A DNA stretch of 64,000 bases, taken from contig NZ_CP116304.1 of NCBI RefSeq assembly GCF_028010285.1, forward strand, positions 5,472,501-5,536,500, in the 5' to 3' direction. The stretch is from Pseudomonas sp. Q1-7. Its GTDB lineage: Bacteria > Pseudomonadota > Gammaproteobacteria > Pseudomonadales > Pseudomonadaceae. Below the pieces are notes generated by a model. That model was not told where the DNA came from. It worked only from the letters and a program-made list of their open reading frames with translations, and did no database searches. The position numbers were made by a program, and so were the translations under genes. Position 1 is the first letter of the stretch. Each line of letters starts with the position of its first letter. Of this stretch, positions 54,271-64,000 are shown piece after piece.

Positions 54271-54735
54271 TTGAAGACTTTCGACCACCTCTCCGTGATC
54301 GGACTCCGCGAGTGGATCGCCCTGCCGGAACTCGGCATGGTCGGCCTGCGCGCGAAGATCGACACGGGGGCCAGCACCTCCACCCTGCATGCCAGCGATA
54401 TCGTGCCCTTCGAAAAGCACGGCGAGCGCTGGGTGCGGTTCACCGCGCACCTCGGCACCCTGGTGCAGCGGCGCCACCGGTGCGAGGCGCAGGTCGTCTC
54501 GGTAAAGACGATTAGAAGCTCCAACGGCCAGGCACAGACTCGCTACGTCATCCGCACCCTGCTCGCGCTGGGTGATCGGGTCTGGCCGATCGAGTTCACC
54601 CTGGCCTGCCGCAAGACCATGCGTTACCGCGTATTGCTGGGCTCCAAGGCTCTGGTGCAGGCGCAACTGGTGGTCAACCCGGCCCTCACCTACGTCCAGG
54701 AAAAACCGACTCTCTCCCTTCCGGGTGACCAATGA
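54271..54735 (+). CDS. rimB: RimB-like retropepsin-type protease
   Basis: A 154-residue ATP-dependent-zinc-protease/DUF785 protein with a retropepsin-like active-site motif [14 protein letters not shown] near residues 28-41. The start is a TTG, which fits the family N-terminus [20 protein letters not shown]. It overlaps rimK by four bases. In P. fluorescens the rimABK system adjusts the ribosome: RimK adds glutamates to protein S6, RimB counterbalances or stimulates RimK, and RimA is a cyclic-di-GMP phosphodiesterase. RimA is not seen next to this pair. Confidence 0.85.
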   Translation: MKTFDHLSVIGLREWIALPELGMVGLRAKIDTGASTSTLHASDIVPFEKHGERWVRFTAHLGTLVQRRHRCEAQVVSVKTIRSSNGQAQTRYVIRTLLALGDRVWPIEFTLACRKTMRYRVLLGSKALVQAQLVVNPALTYVQEKPTLSLPGDQ

Positions 54736-55637
54736 AAATCGCCGTGTTATCGCGCAATCCGCGCCTGTATTCGACTCGTCGCCTCGTCGAGGCCGGCCAG
54801 CACCGCGGCCATGAGATGGTGGTGATAGACACCCTGCGCGCCTATATGAACATCGCCAGCCACAAGCCGCAGATCCACTACCGCGGCCAGCCGCTGGAGG
54901 GCTTCGACGCGGTGATCCCGCGCATCGGCGCCTCGGTGACCTTCTACGGCTGCGCCGTGCTGCGCCAGTTCGAGATGATGGGGGTGTTCCCGCTCAACGA
55001 ATCGGTGGCCATCACCCGCTCGCGGGACAAACTGCGCTCGCTGCAATTGTTGTCGCGCAAGGGGATCGGCCTGCCGGTCACCGGATTCGCCCACTCCCCC
55101 GACGACATTCCCGACCTGATCCGCATGGTCGACGGTGCCCCGCTGGTGATCAAGGTGCTGGAAGGCACCCAGGGCATAGGCGTGGTGCTCTGCGAAACCG
55201 AAAAGGCCGCCGAATCGGTGATCGAGGCCTTCATGGGGCTGAAGCAGAACATCATGGTGCAGGAGTACATCCGCGAAGCCGGCGGCGCCGACATCCGCTG
55301 CTTCGTGGTGGGCGACAAGGTGATCGCGGCAATGAAGCGTCAGGCCAAGCCCGGAGAATTCCGCTCCAACCTGCACCGCGGCGGCTCGGCCAGCCTGATC
55401 AAGATCACCCCGGAGGAACGCTCCACCGCCATCCGCGCCGCCAAGGTGATGGGCCTGTCGGTGGCGGGGGTGGACATCCTGCGCTCCAACCACGGGCCGC
55501 TGGTGATGGAGGTGAACTCGTCCCCTGGCCTCGAAGGCATCGAAACCACCACCGGGCATGATGTGGCGAACATCATCATCCAGTACCTGGAAAAGAACGC
55601 CTGCCCCAACTCGACCCGGACCAAGGGCAAGGGGTGA
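54732..55637 (+). CDS. rimK: Ribosomal protein S6 glutamate ligase
   Basis: A 301-residue ATP-grasp ligase that adds glutamate residues to the C-terminus of S6. The N-terminal pre-ATP-grasp part has [21 protein letters not shown] and [48 protein letters not shown] and [20 protein letters not shown] are the nucleotide-binding segments, and [25 protein letters not shown] carries the metal-binding Glu/Asn. Coupled to rimB by an ATGA overlap. In P. aeruginosa and P. fluorescens its activity is linked to cyclic di-GMP, and a cyclic-di-GMP enzyme gene follows here convergently. Confidence 0.96.
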   Translation: MKIAVLSRNPRLYSTRRLVEAGQHRGHEMVVIDTLRAYMNIASHKPQIHYRGQPLEGFDAVIPRIGASVTFYGCAVLRQFEMMGVFPLNESVAITRSRDKLRSLQLLSRKGIGLPVTGFAHSPDDIPDLIRMVDGAPLVIKVLEGTQGIGVVLCETEKAAESVIEAFMGLKQNIMVQEYIREAGGADIRCFVVGDKVIAAMKRQAKPGEFRSNLHRGGSASLIKITPEERSTAIRAAKVMGLSVAGVDILRSNHGPLVMEVNSSPGLEGIETTTGHDVANIIIQYLEKNACPNSTRTKGKG

Positions 55638-55847
55638 GCCAGAGAAGACAACGCATGCGTTGCCCTGGCGAACGACCGGCCTGGCAGGCCGGGGAACGTC
55701 GACCAGCGCCCTGCGGGGGAGCAATTCCAATCGTGATCGGTCAGCGCAGCTGACCCCGGCACGTTTGATGGACGGGCCAAGGGGCGACTTCGCGAACAAA
55801 TTCGCCCCCACAAGCAGCCCCGGCACTTCTCCGCAGTGCCGCCGGGC
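55638..55847. repeat. Convergent intergenic region with several palindromes
   Basis: Between the rimK and GGDEF/EAL stops are CAACGCATGCGTTG (55649-55662, a perfect palindrome), CCGGCCTGGCAGGCCGG (from 55676) and a GGGGCGA...TTCGCCCC element (55781-55812) of the GTGGGGGCGA repeat family. They may serve as terminators for both genes. None has a long T run. Confidence 0.6.
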
Positions 55848-58800
55848 TCAGAGGCTCCGCTCCATCAACTGCCGCCCTTCGCGCTCGCGCATCCAGGCGC
55901 AGAAGCCCTTTTCGTCCAGCGGTCGGCTGAAGTGATAACCCTGCCCCAGTTCGCAGCCACGCTGGCGCAGCATGGCCAACTGCTCCTCGCTCTCGATGCC
56001 TTCGGCGATGCATTCCAGGCCGAGGTTGCGGCCGATGGCGAGGATGGTTTCCACCAGGGCCAGGTCGCTGGCGTCATTGGCCAGGCCGTCGACGAAGCTG
56101 CGGTCGATCTTCAGCCGGTCGAGGGGCAGGCGCTTGAGGTAGGCCAGGGATGAATAGCCGGTACCGAAGTCGTCGATGGCGAAGCGCACGCCCAGCGCCT
56201 TCAGCGACTGCATCGCGCAGATGCACTGCTCCACTTCCTCCAGCAGGCTGCCTTCGGTGATTTCCAGCTCCAGCCGGCCGGCCGGCACGCCGTAGCGCTT
56301 CAGCGCGCCGCTGATGCGCTCGACGAAGTCGGGCTTGCGCAGCTCGCGGGGGCTGACGTTGATGGCCAGTACCAGCCAGGGCAACTCGGCCTGCCAGTTG
56401 GCCAGGCAACTGCAAGCGCTCTCCAGCATCCAGTCCGACAGCTCGAGAATCAGGCCGGTTTCTTCCGCCAGCGGAATGAACTGGGCCGGCGGCACCTCGC
56501 CGCGCAGGGGGTGGCGCCAGCGCATCAGTGCCTCGGCGCCCAGCACCCGGCCATCGACGAGGGACAGCTGCGGCTGGAATTCCAGGCTCAGTTGGCCACG
56601 GTCGATGGCCTGGCGCAGTTCGCTCTGCAGTTGCAGGCGCTGGTCGATGGCCGCCTGCATCTCCGGGGCGAAGAAATGCAGCGCGTTGCGCCCGGACTGC
56701 TTGGCCCGGTACATGGCGGTGTCGGCCTGCTTGAGCACGTCGGCGGCCACCTGCTCGACGAAGGGGTGCAGGGCGATACCGATGCTCGCACTGACCACCA
56801 GTTCGTGCTCGCCGATGCTGTAGCTGCCATGCAGGCTCTGCAGCAGCTTGTCGCCCACTTCGGCGGCCAGCTTGGCGGCGTGCTCCGGCGTCTCGGCCAG
56901 AGCCTCCAGCAGTACCACGAATTCGTCGCCGCCGAGACGCGCCCGGGTGTCCTCGTTGCGCAGGCAGCCGGCCAGGCGCGAGGTGACTTCCTTGAGCAGG
57001 GCGTCCCCCACCGGGTGGCCGAGGCTGTCGTTGACCGTCTTGAAATGGTCCAGATCGATGAACAGCAAGGCGCCGTAGCGGGCTTCGCGCTGTTCGCGGG
57101 CCATGGCGTGCTGCAGGCGGTCGAGCAGCAGGCGGCGATTGGGCAGGCCGGTGAGGTCGTCGCTGTAGGCCAGACGCTCGATCTCCCGCTGGTAGCGCTG
57201 GCGTTCGGATATGTCGGTAATGCTCAGGCGGATCAGCGGCCGGCCTTCGCCCGGCAGACGTACCAGACGCACTTCACAGGGGCGCACGCGGCCGTTCACG
57301 TCGCGCATCAGCCAGTCGAAGGTGGGCGTGTCGCCCTTGAGCGCCGCGCGGGTATGGGCCTTGCCCAGCTCCCGCGACGAGCGGCCGTCGGCCTGCAGCG
57401 GCGGACTGAAGCTGGTGGGCATGTGGCCGTGCAACTGCTCGCGGGAGAGGCCGAACAGGCGCGCGGCGTTCTCGTTGGCTTCGACGATGCCGTGCTGCGG
57501 ATCGAACACCAGGATGGCCTCCGGCGCGTGTTCCACCAGGGTGCGATAGCGTGCTTCGGCCTCGCGCCGGGCGCTGATGTCCTCCACCAGCGCCAGCAGG
57601 GCGTAGAGCTGACCGTCCAGGTCGCGCACGCCGCGCACGTTGACCCGCGCGTGCACGGTGCCGCCGGAACCTTTCAGGAAGCGCTTGTCCAGCTCGTAGC
57701 CATCGCGCTCGCCCTTGCGCACCTCGTCCAGCAAGGCTTCCTCGGCGGCGCGGTCCTCGGCCACCGTCATGCTCATCCAGTCGGTGCCGCGCAGCTGTTC
57801 GCGGGAGCGGCCGAGAATGCTGCAGAGCTTGTAGTTGACCTCTTCCCAGCGCTGGTCGGGGGTGCACAGGGCCATGCCGATCAACGGCGCCTCGAAGAAC
57901 AGGTGCAGGTGCTTGTCGCGCTCGTGCTGCAGGCGCTCGGCGCGTTTCTGGCTGGTCAGGTCGAGCATGGCGCCGTAGATGCGGATCACCTCGTCGCCGT
58001 CGTGCTCCGCCAGGCCCTTGATCCGCAGCCAGCGCGGGGTGCCGCGGGCGCCCTGCATGCGCAGTTCCACGTCGAACGGCTCGGCGCGGCGCAGGCACTG
58101 CTCAAGGGTGTCTTCCAGCAGGGCTCGGCTGGCCGGGTCGAAGAAGCTCAGCATCTGGCCAAAGCTGGGCGCGCCGGCGCCGGGGTCCAGTTCGTAGATG
58201 CGGAAGCTGCCCTCGCTCCAGGCCATCTTCAGGCTGGAAATATCCAGTACCCAGCTGCCGATGTCGGCGATGGCTTCGGTCTGGTTCAGCAGGTGGGTCT
58301 GGCGCAGCAGCTCGTCACGCCGGGTGTCGAGTTCCTCGGAGAGCATCTCGCGGTTGCTGACGTCGTGCTGCAGGGCGACGAAATGGCTGATGCCCTGGGC
58401 ATCGTGCATGGGCGCCACGGTGATTTCGTTCCAGAACAGGCTGCCGTCCTTGCGGTAGTTGCGCAGCACCAGCTGGCACTGTTCGCCGCGCTGCAGGGCG
58501 TCCTGCAGGCGCGGCAGTTCGGACTGGTTGCGGTCGTGGTGGAGCAGGAAGCGCCAGTGGTTGCCCAGGGCCTCCTCCCGTGAATAGCCGCTCATCTGCT
58601 CGAAGGCCGGATTGCAGTAGATCAGTGGCTGGTCGGGCTGGCGCGCATCGATGATGGTCACGCCCAGGGGGCTGGCCTGCAGCGCCAGGTTGGACAGGGC
58701 CAACTCCTTCTGCATCTCGTCGCGGCGGCCCAGGGCCAGGCGCAGGTCACTCAGGCTGCGCCCCACCAGCAAGGCGGACATCATCAGCAGCAGCACGCTG

Positions 58801-59633
58801 AAATAGAGTTCGACCCCCCACTGTGGCTCGGCCAGCGGTGGGCTGCCGCTCATCTGGCGCAGCATCGGCAGGGCGAGCACCGTCAGGGCAGTGAGGCCGG
58901 CACCGCAGAGCGCACCAGGGAACCCCCAGACCAGCGCCAGGCCGAGCATCATCAGGCCGATCGGCGGCAGGGTGAGGATCAGCGGCACCACGGTCAGCAA
59001 CCAGGGAATCAGCAGCGCCAGGGCCAGCAGCAGCGGCCAGGGCGGCAGGCGGTGCAGGGTCTCCGGCAGCGCCTCCACCGGCTCCGGCACCCAGCCACGA
59101 CGGCTGAACAGGGGCGTCAGGTAGGTCAGCAGCGGCAGGCTCACGGCCAGGGTAGTCAGGCAGGCGCCGGGCCAGACCAGCAGGGCCGCATTGCCCCAGC
59201 TGTCCCCCACGGCAGTGCCGCTGAAGGTCAGCACCGCCTGCTCGCCGTACACCAGCAGGCTGACAGGCAGCAGCACGCCGTAGAGCATGAAACGCAGCAG
59301 TTCGGGGAAGTCGCGCAGGTCGGCATGGCAGCCGGCGCGCCTGAGCGCCCACCAGCCCACGGCGACGCTGAGGGTTTCCGGCCCGGCGTAGAGCGGCGCC
59401 CAAGACCAGTCGAGCTCCCACAGGTGCACGCTGAGCAGGGCGTTCACGTAGATCGCGGGCAACACCCGCGCACCCCACCAGAGGCAGAACACCAGCCCCA
59501 GGGCGAACGGCAGGTACCACACGGCAAGCCCGCTGGAAGCCTGGGTCAGGAAGGAACCCCAGGTGGCCAGATGAAGCAGCGGCAAGGGCAACCACCAGGT
59601 CCATTGGGGTAGTCGGAACGAAGCTGCTGGCAT
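55848..59633 (-). CDS. MASE1-PAS-GGDEF-EAL cyclic-di-GMP enzyme
   Basis: The protein has 1261 residues. About 290 N-terminal residues contain eight or more hydrophobic helices and look like a MASE1 sensor. Four PAS/PAC units follow (about 310-830), e.g. QMSGYSREEALGNHW and ARLFGLSREQLHGH. The GGDEF domain keeps its active site (RLGGDEFVVLLEAL), and the EAL domain keeps GAEALMRWRHP, the Glu in ITEGSL, DDFGTGYSS and KIDRSFV. Both activities could therefore be functional. I prefer the ATG at 59633 (MPAASFRLPQ), which has TGAGG ahead of it, over the ATG 22 codons upstream. Convergent with rimBK; signal unknown. Confidence 0.92.
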   Translation of the reverse strand: MPAASFRLPQWTWWLPLPLLHLATWGSFLTQASSGLAVWYLPFALGLVFCLWWGARVLPAIYVNALLSVHLWELDWSWAPLYAGPETLSVAVGWWALRRAGCHADLRDFPELLRFMLYGVLLPVSLLVYGEQAVLTFSGTAVGDSWGNAALLVWPGACLTTLAVSLPLLTYLTPLFSRRGWVPEPVEALPETLHRLPPWPLLLALALLIPWLLTVVPLILTLPPIGLMMLGLALVWGFPGALCGAGLTALTVLALPMLRQMSGSPPLAEPQWGVELYFSVLLLMMSALLVGRSLSDLRLALGRRDEMQKELALSNLALQASPLGVTIIDARQPDQPLIYCNPAFEQMSGYSREEALGNHWRFLLHHDRNQSELPRLQDALQRGEQCQLVLRNYRKDGSLFWNEITVAPMHDAQGISHFVALQHDVSNREMLSEELDTRRDELLRQTHLLNQTEAIADIGSWVLDISSLKMAWSEGSFRIYELDPGAGAPSFGQMLSFFDPASRALLEDTLEQCLRRAEPFDVELRMQGARGTPRWLRIKGLAEHDGDEVIRIYGAMLDLTSQKRAERLQHERDKHLHLFFEAPLIGMALCTPDQRWEEVNYKLCSILGRSREQLRGTDWMSMTVAEDRAAEEALLDEVRKGERDGYELDKRFLKGSGGTVHARVNVRGVRDLDGQLYALLALVEDISARREAEARYRTLVEHAPEAILVFDPQHGIVEANENAARLFGLSREQLHGHMPTSFSPPLQADGRSSRELGKAHTRAALKGDTPTFDWLMRDVNGRVRPCEVRLVRLPGEGRPLIRLSITDISERQRYQREIERLAYSDDLTGLPNRRLLLDRLQHAMAREQREARYGALLFIDLDHFKTVNDSLGHPVGDALLKEVTSRLAGCLRNEDTRARLGGDEFVVLLEALAETPEHAAKLAAEVGDKLLQSLHGSYSIGEHELVVSASIGIALHPFVEQVAADVLKQADTAMYRAKQSGRNALHFFAPEMQAAIDQRLQLQSELRQAIDRGQLSLEFQPQLSLVDGRVLGAEALMRWRHPLRGEVPPAQFIPLAEETGLILELSDWMLESACSCLANWQAELPWLVLAINVSPRELRKPDFVERISGALKRYGVPAGRLELEITEGSLLEEVEQCICAMQSLKALGVRFAIDDFGTGYSSLAYLKRLPLDRLKIDRSFVDGLANDASDLALVETILAIGRNLGLECIAEGIESEEQLAMLRQRGCELGQGYHFSRPLDEKGFCAWMREREGRQLMERSL

Positions 59634-59827
59634 ACTGGCCTCATGTCGGTGCGCATGCTGAGGATAGCCCAGCGCCGGGCTAGCGTACGTCGAAAACATG
59701 GCCCCCTGGCATCACCGCCGATGGCAGGTCCTAATCGCTGACCGAAGGGGTTTCAGCCCCCGGAGCACACACGCGGGATCCCATTGCGCACGCAAACGCG
59801 CCGCGCAAAAGCCGTTTTCGTAGGAAC

Positions 59828-61198
59828 CTACACCGCGTCGCGGGGGAGCATTAGACCCAGCGGCAGGCAGACACGGGCCTCCAGGCCACCGCCGGAGCGG
59901 TTGCGCAGTTCGACGCTGCCGCCGTGTTGCGCGGCAATGCGTTTGACGATGGCCAGGCCCAGGCCGGTGCCCTTGCCGCCGCGGGCGAGGTCGCCGCGGA
60001 TGAAGGGGTTGAAGATGTCCTGCAGCTCCGCGGGATCGATCCCCTGGCCACGGTCGAGCACGCTCAGCACGACGTAGGGCGCGGCGTTGTCGCCCGCCAG
60101 GAAAGCCACCACTTCGACGCCATTGCCGCCATACCGCAGCGCATTCTCGATCAGGTTCACCAGCAGACGCTTGATCGACACCCGCCTCAGCGGGAAGGGT
60201 GGCAGCGGCTCCAGGCACAGGCGAACCTGTTCGTCCTGCTGGTTGTAGGGCGCCACCACCTCGCGCACCAGTTCGCCCAGGTCCAGTTCTTCCACCCGCT
60301 CGTCGCGGCCATCGCGGATGAAGGCGAGGAACTGGTCGAGGATGGCGTCCATGTCCTCGATGTCGCGGACCATGTCTTCGGTCAGTTCGGAGTCGCTGCT
60401 CATCAGTTCGAGGGACAGACGCAGGCGCGTGAGCGGCGTGCGCAGGTCATGGGAGACCCCGGCCAGCATCAGCTCGCGCTCGCGGGCGCCGCGTTCGACG
60501 TCCTCGGCCATCTGGTTGAAGGCGCGGTACACCTCGGTCATCTCGCTCGGGGTGTCACTCACGGGCAGACGCACGCTGCGACCCTGGCCGACCTGGCGGG
60601 CGGCGAAGACCAGGCGCTTGAGCGGGGCGTTGAGCTGGCGCACGAAGATCCACGCGGCGGCGGTGGACAGCAGGCCGATGCCGAGGAACCAGCCGAGCAC
60701 GCTCCAGATGCGCTGCCCGCGCAGGGGGTGCGGGTACAGCGGGATGCGCACCCAGTCCGGGCCCAGCTCCGGGGCATGGACCCAGAGCGCCGGCGGGCTC
60801 TGGGCGCGCAAGCGCACCTCGGTGCCCGGACCGAGTTCGGCCTGCATCTGCCGCTCGAAGATCTCGCTATAGGGCCAATGCTGCTCGCTGGCCGGCACGG
60901 CCTCGCGGGTGACCCGCTGGAGACCGGCGGCCCTGGCCAGGTCGTGGCGTTCTTCCTCGCTCGCCGCCCAGTAGGCACGCAGGGTCAGCGCCGCACCGTG
61001 GCTGTACTGGCGGTCCACCAGCACGTCCTCGTTCATCATCAGGTAGACCAGGGTCAGCGCCTTGGAAAACAGCACGACGATGAGCACCAGCCAGAGGGTG
61101 CGCGAGAAGAAGCTCTGCGGGAACCAGTAGGGGGTGCGAATCACCACCCTGGGTTGCCCGGCGGCGGGAACCCCCGCCGCGCGTTCACTTGTTGCCAT
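59828..61198 (-). CDS. amgS: EnvZ-family sensor kinase AmgS
   Basis: A 456-residue membrane sensor kinase. A transmembrane helix lies near residues 33-55 and another near 170-190, enclosing a periplasmic sensor of about 110 residues; a HAMP linker follows, then the H-box AGVSHDLRTPLTRLRLSLE, the N box NLIENALRYGG, and G boxes LDRGQGIDP and GTGLGLAIVKRI. It corresponds to PA5199 (AmgS), which senses envelope damage, including that caused by mistranslated proteins under aminoglycosides. The ATG at 61198 lies inside the end of amgR (14-base overlap), showing coupling. A TTG seven codons earlier is less likely. Confidence 0.93.
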   Translation of the reverse strand: MATSERAAGVPAAGQPRVVIRTPYWFPQSFFSRTLWLVLIVVLFSKALTLVYLMMNEDVLVDRQYSHGAALTLRAYWAASEEERHDLARAAGLQRVTREAVPASEQHWPYSEIFERQMQAELGPGTEVRLRAQSPPALWVHAPELGPDWVRIPLYPHPLRGQRIWSVLGWFLGIGLLSTAAAWIFVRQLNAPLKRLVFAARQVGQGRSVRLPVSDTPSEMTEVYRAFNQMAEDVERGARERELMLAGVSHDLRTPLTRLRLSLELMSSDSELTEDMVRDIEDMDAILDQFLAFIRDGRDERVEELDLGELVREVVAPYNQQDEQVRLCLEPLPPFPLRRVSIKRLLVNLIENALRYGGNGVEVVAFLAGDNAAPYVVLSVLDRGQGIDPAELQDIFNPFIRGDLARGGKGTGLGLAIVKRIAAQHGGSVELRNRSGGGLEARVCLPLGLMLPRDAV

Positions 61199-61916
61199 CA
61201 GGTACGAACACGTAGCCAACGCCCCAGACGGTCTGGATATAGCGCGGCTTGGAGGGGTCCGGTTCGATCAGCCGGCGCAGACGGGAAATCTGCACATCGA
61301 TGGAGCGCTCCAGGGCGTCCCATTCGCGGCCACGGGCCAGGTTCATCAGTTTGTCGCGGGTCAGCGGCTCGCGGGCGTGCTGGACCAGCGCCTTGAGCAC
61401 GGCGAACTCACCGGTGGTGAGCATCTGCACGTCGTCGCCCTTCTTCAGTTCGCGGGTGGCCAGCGACAGTTCGTATTCGCCGAAGGAAACGCTCTCGTCC
61501 TCGCTGGCCGGGGCACCCGGCACCTGCGGGGCCTGGCGGCGCAGCACGGCCTTGATCCGCGCCAGCAGCTCGCGGGGGTTGAAGGGCTTGGCCAGGTAGT
61601 CGTCGGCGCCCAGCTCCAGGCCCTGGATACGGCTGGCCTCATCGCCCTTGGCGGTGAGCATGATGATCGGCACCTGGTTGTTCGAGGCGCGCAGGCGGCG
61701 GCAGGCGGAGAGGCCGTCCTCACCAGGCAGCATCAGGTCCAGCACCACCAAGTTGAAGAGCTCGCGAGCCAGCAGGCGATCCATCTGCTCGACATTCTCC
61801 ACGGCGCGCACGCGGAAGCCCTGCTCGTCGAGGAAGCGCTCGAGAAGGCGCCGCAGGCGGGCGTCGTCGTCGACAATGAGGATCTTTTCGCCTTCAGCGG
61901 TCGGGTTGCTGCTCAT
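61185..61916 (-). CDS. amgR: OmpR-family response regulator AmgR
   Basis: A 243-residue OmpR/PhoB-type regulator. The receiver (about 10-125) has [10 protein letters not shown], the phospho-acceptor Asp in [12 protein letters not shown], the Thr in MLTAKGDEA and the Lys in [10 protein letters not shown]. The winged-helix domain (about 145-240) shows [13 protein letters not shown] and [20 protein letters not shown], ending [15 protein letters not shown]. Equivalent to PA5200 (AmgR/OmpR). ACAGGAG precedes the ATG at 61916. First gene of amgRS; the divergent tex gene begins 220 bases away. Confidence 0.95.
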   Translation of the reverse strand: MSSNPTAEGEKILIVDDDARLRRLLERFLDEQGFRVRAVENVEQMDRLLARELFNLVVLDLMLPGEDGLSACRRLRASNNQVPIIMLTAKGDEASRIQGLELGADDYLAKPFNPRELLARIKAVLRRQAPQVPGAPASEDESVSFGEYELSLATRELKKGDDVQMLTTGEFAVLKALVQHAREPLTRDKLMNLARGREWDALERSIDVQISRLRRLIEPDPSKPRYIQTVWGVGYVFVPDGNK

Positions 61917-62030
61917 GTTTTCTCCTGTGTGCGAGCCGCGCATTATCGCTTGCCGCGCAGCGCGCGGCGGCTCGCCCATTGTTAGCAGATTTTTCCCCGA
62001 ACGGTGCCCTACCCTTCGAAACTCGGTGTT

Positions 62031-62036
62031 TATAAT
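62031..62036 (+). promoter_or_regulatory. Probable -10 box of tex
   Basis: TATAAT, a perfect -10 hexamer, preceded by GTGTT. No good -35 box was found 16-18 bases ahead. A transcript from here would have a leader of about 95 bases that contains a strong hairpin before the tex ATG. Confidence 0.5.
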
Positions 62037-62051
62037 GCGGCGCCTTTCATT

Positions 62052-62075
62052 ACCGGCGAGCCCTGGCTCGCCGGT
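62052..62075 (+). other. Leader hairpin of tex
   Basis: A perfect 10-bp stem, ACCGGCGAGC with GCTCGCCGGT, with a 4-base loop and only a weak T-rich tail (CTGTTATT). It starts about 10 bases after the expected transcription start. It could be a 5' stabiliser or weak attenuator. Confidence 0.5.
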
Positions 62076-62136
62076 CTGTTATTCCGCGGTAGCCGCCGTG
62101 GCCCGGCCCGGGCTGCCGCCCCTGCAGGTGTTTTCA

Positions 62137-64000
62137 ATGGACAGCATCAACAACCGCATCGCTGAAGAACTGGGCGTGCGCCCGCAACAGGTCGCCGCCG
62201 CCGTGGAACTGCTGGATGAAGGCTCCACCGTGCCTTTCATCGCCCGTTACCGGAAGGAAGTCACCGGCAGCCTCGACGACACCCAGCTGCGCACCCTGGA
62301 AGAGCGCCTGCGCTACCTGCGCGAGATGGAGGACCGCCGCGCCGCGATCCTCTCCAGCATCACCGAACAGGGCAAGCTGACCCCGGAACTGGAACGCGAG
62401 ATCAAGCTCGCCGACACCAAGACCCGCCTCGAAGACCTCTACCTGCCCTACAAGCAGAAGCGCCGCACCAAGGGCCAGATCGCCCTGGAAGCCGGCCTTG
62501 GCGAACTCGCCGACGCGCTGTTCAACGACCCGGCCCTGGCCCCGGAGAGCGAAGCCGAGCGCTTCATCGACGCCGAAAAGGGCTTCGCCGACATCAAGGC
62601 CGTGCTCGAAGGCGCGAAGTACATCCTCATGGAGCGCTTCGCCGAAGACGCCACCCTGCTCGCCACCCTGCGCGCCTTCCTCAAGGACAACGCCACCCTG
62701 TCCGCCCGCCTGGTGGCCGGCAAGGAACAGGAAGGCGCCAAGTTCAGCGACTACTTCGAACATGACGAGAACCTCAAGGGCGTGCCGTCCCACCGCGCCC
62801 TGGCGATCTTCCGCGGCCGCAACGAAGGCGTGCTGAGCATCGCCCTGAAGGTCGGCGACGAGCAGCCGGGCAGCCTGCACCCCTGCGAGCTGATGATTGG
62901 CGAGCGTTTCGGCCTGGAGAACCGTGGCCGCGCCGCCGACAAGTGGCTGGCCGAGGTGGTGCGCTGGACCTGGAAGGTCAAGCTCTACACCCACCTGGAA
63001 ACCGACCTGCTGGGCGAACTGCGCGAAGCCGCCGAAACCGAGGCGATCAACGTCTTCGCCCGCAACCTGCACGACCTGCTGCTGGCCGCCCCGGCCGGCC
63101 CGCGCGCCACCCTGGGCCTGGACCCGGGCCTGCGCACCGGCTGCAAGGTGGCCGTGGTCGACGCCACCGGCAAGCTGCTGGACACCGCCACCGTCTACCC
63201 GCACGTGCCGCACAACAAGTGGGACGAGACCCTGGCCATCCTCGCCAGGCTGTGCGCCAAGCACAGCGTCGACCTGATCGCCATCGGCAACGGCACCGCC
63301 AGCCGCGAGACGGACAAGCTGGCCATCGAGCTGATCAAGAAGTTCCCGCAGTTGAAGATGACCAAGATCATGGTCAGCGAGGCTGGCGCTTCGGTGTACT
63401 CCGCCTCGGAACTGGCGGCCCGGGAATTCCCCGAGCTGGACGTGTCCCTGCGCGGCGCCGTATCCATCGCCCGCCGCCTGCAGGACCCGCTGGCCGAACT
63501 GGTGAAGATCGACCCGAAATCCATCGGCGTCGGCCAGTACCAGCACGACGTTTCCCAAGTGCAGCTGGCACGCAGCCTGGACGCCGTGGTGGAAGACTGC
63601 GTGAACGCCGTGGGCGTGGACGTGAACACCGCCTCCGCCGCCCTGCTGGCGCGCATCTCCGGCCTCAACGCCACCCTGGCGCAGAACATCGTCGCCTACC
63701 GTGACGCCAATGGCGCCTTCAAGACCCGCAACGAGTTGAAGAAGGTCAGCCGCCTGGGCGAGAAGACCTTCGAGCAGGCCGCCGGCTTCCTCCGCGTGAT
63801 GAACGGCGACAACCCGCTGGACGCCTCCGCCGTGCACCCGGAAACCTACCCGCTGGTGCAGCGCATCGCCGAAGGTACTGGCCGCGACATCCGCTCGCTG
63901 ATTGGCGACTCGGGCTTCCTCAAGCGCCTCGACCCGGCCAAGTTCACCGACGAGACCTTCGGCCTGCCCACCGTCACCGACATCCTCAAGGAACTGGACA
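62137..64000 (+). CDS. tex: Tex transcription accessory protein (3' end beyond window)
   Basis: The open frame runs from the ATG at 62137 to the window edge, 621 codons without a stop; full-length Tex has about 780. Seen are the N-terminal Tex helical region ([40 protein letters not shown]), the YqgF-like RNase H domain ([32 protein letters not shown]) and the helix-hairpin-helix part ([18 protein letters not shown]). The S1 RNA-binding domain is expected in the missing part. Tex binds RNA and transcription complexes. CAGGTG lies eight bases before the ATG. It matches PA5201. Confidence 0.97.
   Translation, partial: MDSINNRIAEELGVRPQQVAAAVELLDEGSTVPFIARYRKEVTGSLDDTQLRTLEERLRYLREMEDRRAAILSSITEQGKLTPELEREIKLADTKTRLEDLYLPYKQKRRTKGQIALEAGLGELADALFNDPALAPESEAERFIDAEKGFADIKAVLEGAKYILMERFAEDATLLATLRAFLKDNATLSARLVAGKEQEGAKFSDYFEHDENLKGVPSHRALAIFRGRNEGVLSIALKVGDEQPGSLHPCELMIGERFGLENRGRAADKWLAEVVRWTWKVKLYTHLETDLLGELREAAETEAINVFARNLHDLLLAAPAGPRATLGLDPGLRTGCKVAVVDATGKLLDTATVYPHVPHNKWDETLAILARLCAKHSVDLIAIGNGTASRETDKLAIELIKKFPQLKMTKIMVSEAGASVYSASELAAREFPELDVSLRGAVSIARRLQDPLAELVKIDPKSIGVGQYQHDVSQVQLARSLDAVVEDCVNAVGVDVNTASAALLARISGLNATLAQNIVAYRDANGAFKTRNELKKVSRLGEKTFEQAAGFLRVMNGDNPLDASAVHPETYPLVQRIAEGTGRDIRSLIGDSGFLKRLDPAKFTDETFGLPTVTDILKELD

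Overview
The window comes from a high-GC Pseudomonas chromosome. From about 16.9 kb to the right edge, the genes and their order match, from memory, the P. aeruginosa PAO1 block that runs from the rml operon (PA5161 on) to tex (PA5201): rml, dctBD, arcDABC, fabY, cysQ, nudE, a GMP/IMP nucleotidase, a LysM protein, fdhD and an oxidoreductase, a thioesterase, an alcohol dehydrogenase, an acyl-CoA dehydrogenase, pckA, hslO, hslR, rimK, amgRS and tex. Differences from that block include the absence of dctPQM, an inserted IS, a RecQ-type helicase, an sstT transporter, and rml genes in the order B-A-C-D. No rRNA or tRNA gene and no CRISPR array was found.

Region 1 (1-16.9 kb) is visibly lower in GC and is an accessory surface-polysaccharide (O-antigen type) locus. 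A leftward operon has the order GT2 glycosyltransferase, wzm, wzt, a sulfotransferase with a long coiled coil, a 1228-residue multidomain glycosyltransferase, a DRE-TIM aldolase fusion, an AT3 acyltransferase, a KpsC/KpsS-like glycosyltransferase, and cysC. Two convergent genes, a KdsB-like cytidylyltransferase and a HAD phosphatase, lie at its far end. Together they suggest an ABC-exported, rhamnose-containing, O-acylated and sulfated polysaccharide, with an activated 3-deoxy-ulosonic acid as a possible component. The sulfotransferase/coiled-coil protein sits in the slot that WbdD, the chain terminator and molecular ruler, occupies in E. coli O9a. This is the best candidate here for an undescribed system: a sulfate-capped, ruler-limited O chain.

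Region 2 (16.9-31.5 kb) holds rmlBACD (dTDP-L-rhamnose, presumably feeding region 1), the DctB/DctD two-component system, a non-coding interval with a strong sigma54 promoter and terminator (candidate small RNA, or the orphaned dctPQM promoter), the ANR-controlled arcDABC arginine deiminase operon, and fabY.

Region 3 (31.5-50.9 kb) starts with a complete ISL3-family insertion sequence that has an intact 8-bp target duplication and lies in the cysQ terminator. It continues with housekeeping and metabolic genes, a pair of glycine-zipper proteins, an exact 172-bp tandem array that has copied the 3' end of a nitroreductase gene, and a RecQ-like helicase.

Region 4 (50.9-64 kb) contains pckA, hslO, hslR, the ribosome-modification pair rimB/rimK, a large MASE1-PAS-GGDEF-EAL protein, the AmgR/AmgS envelope-stress system and the 5' part of tex. 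At least two families of palindromic intergenic repeats are scattered through regions 2-4 and are absent from the polysaccharide locus.
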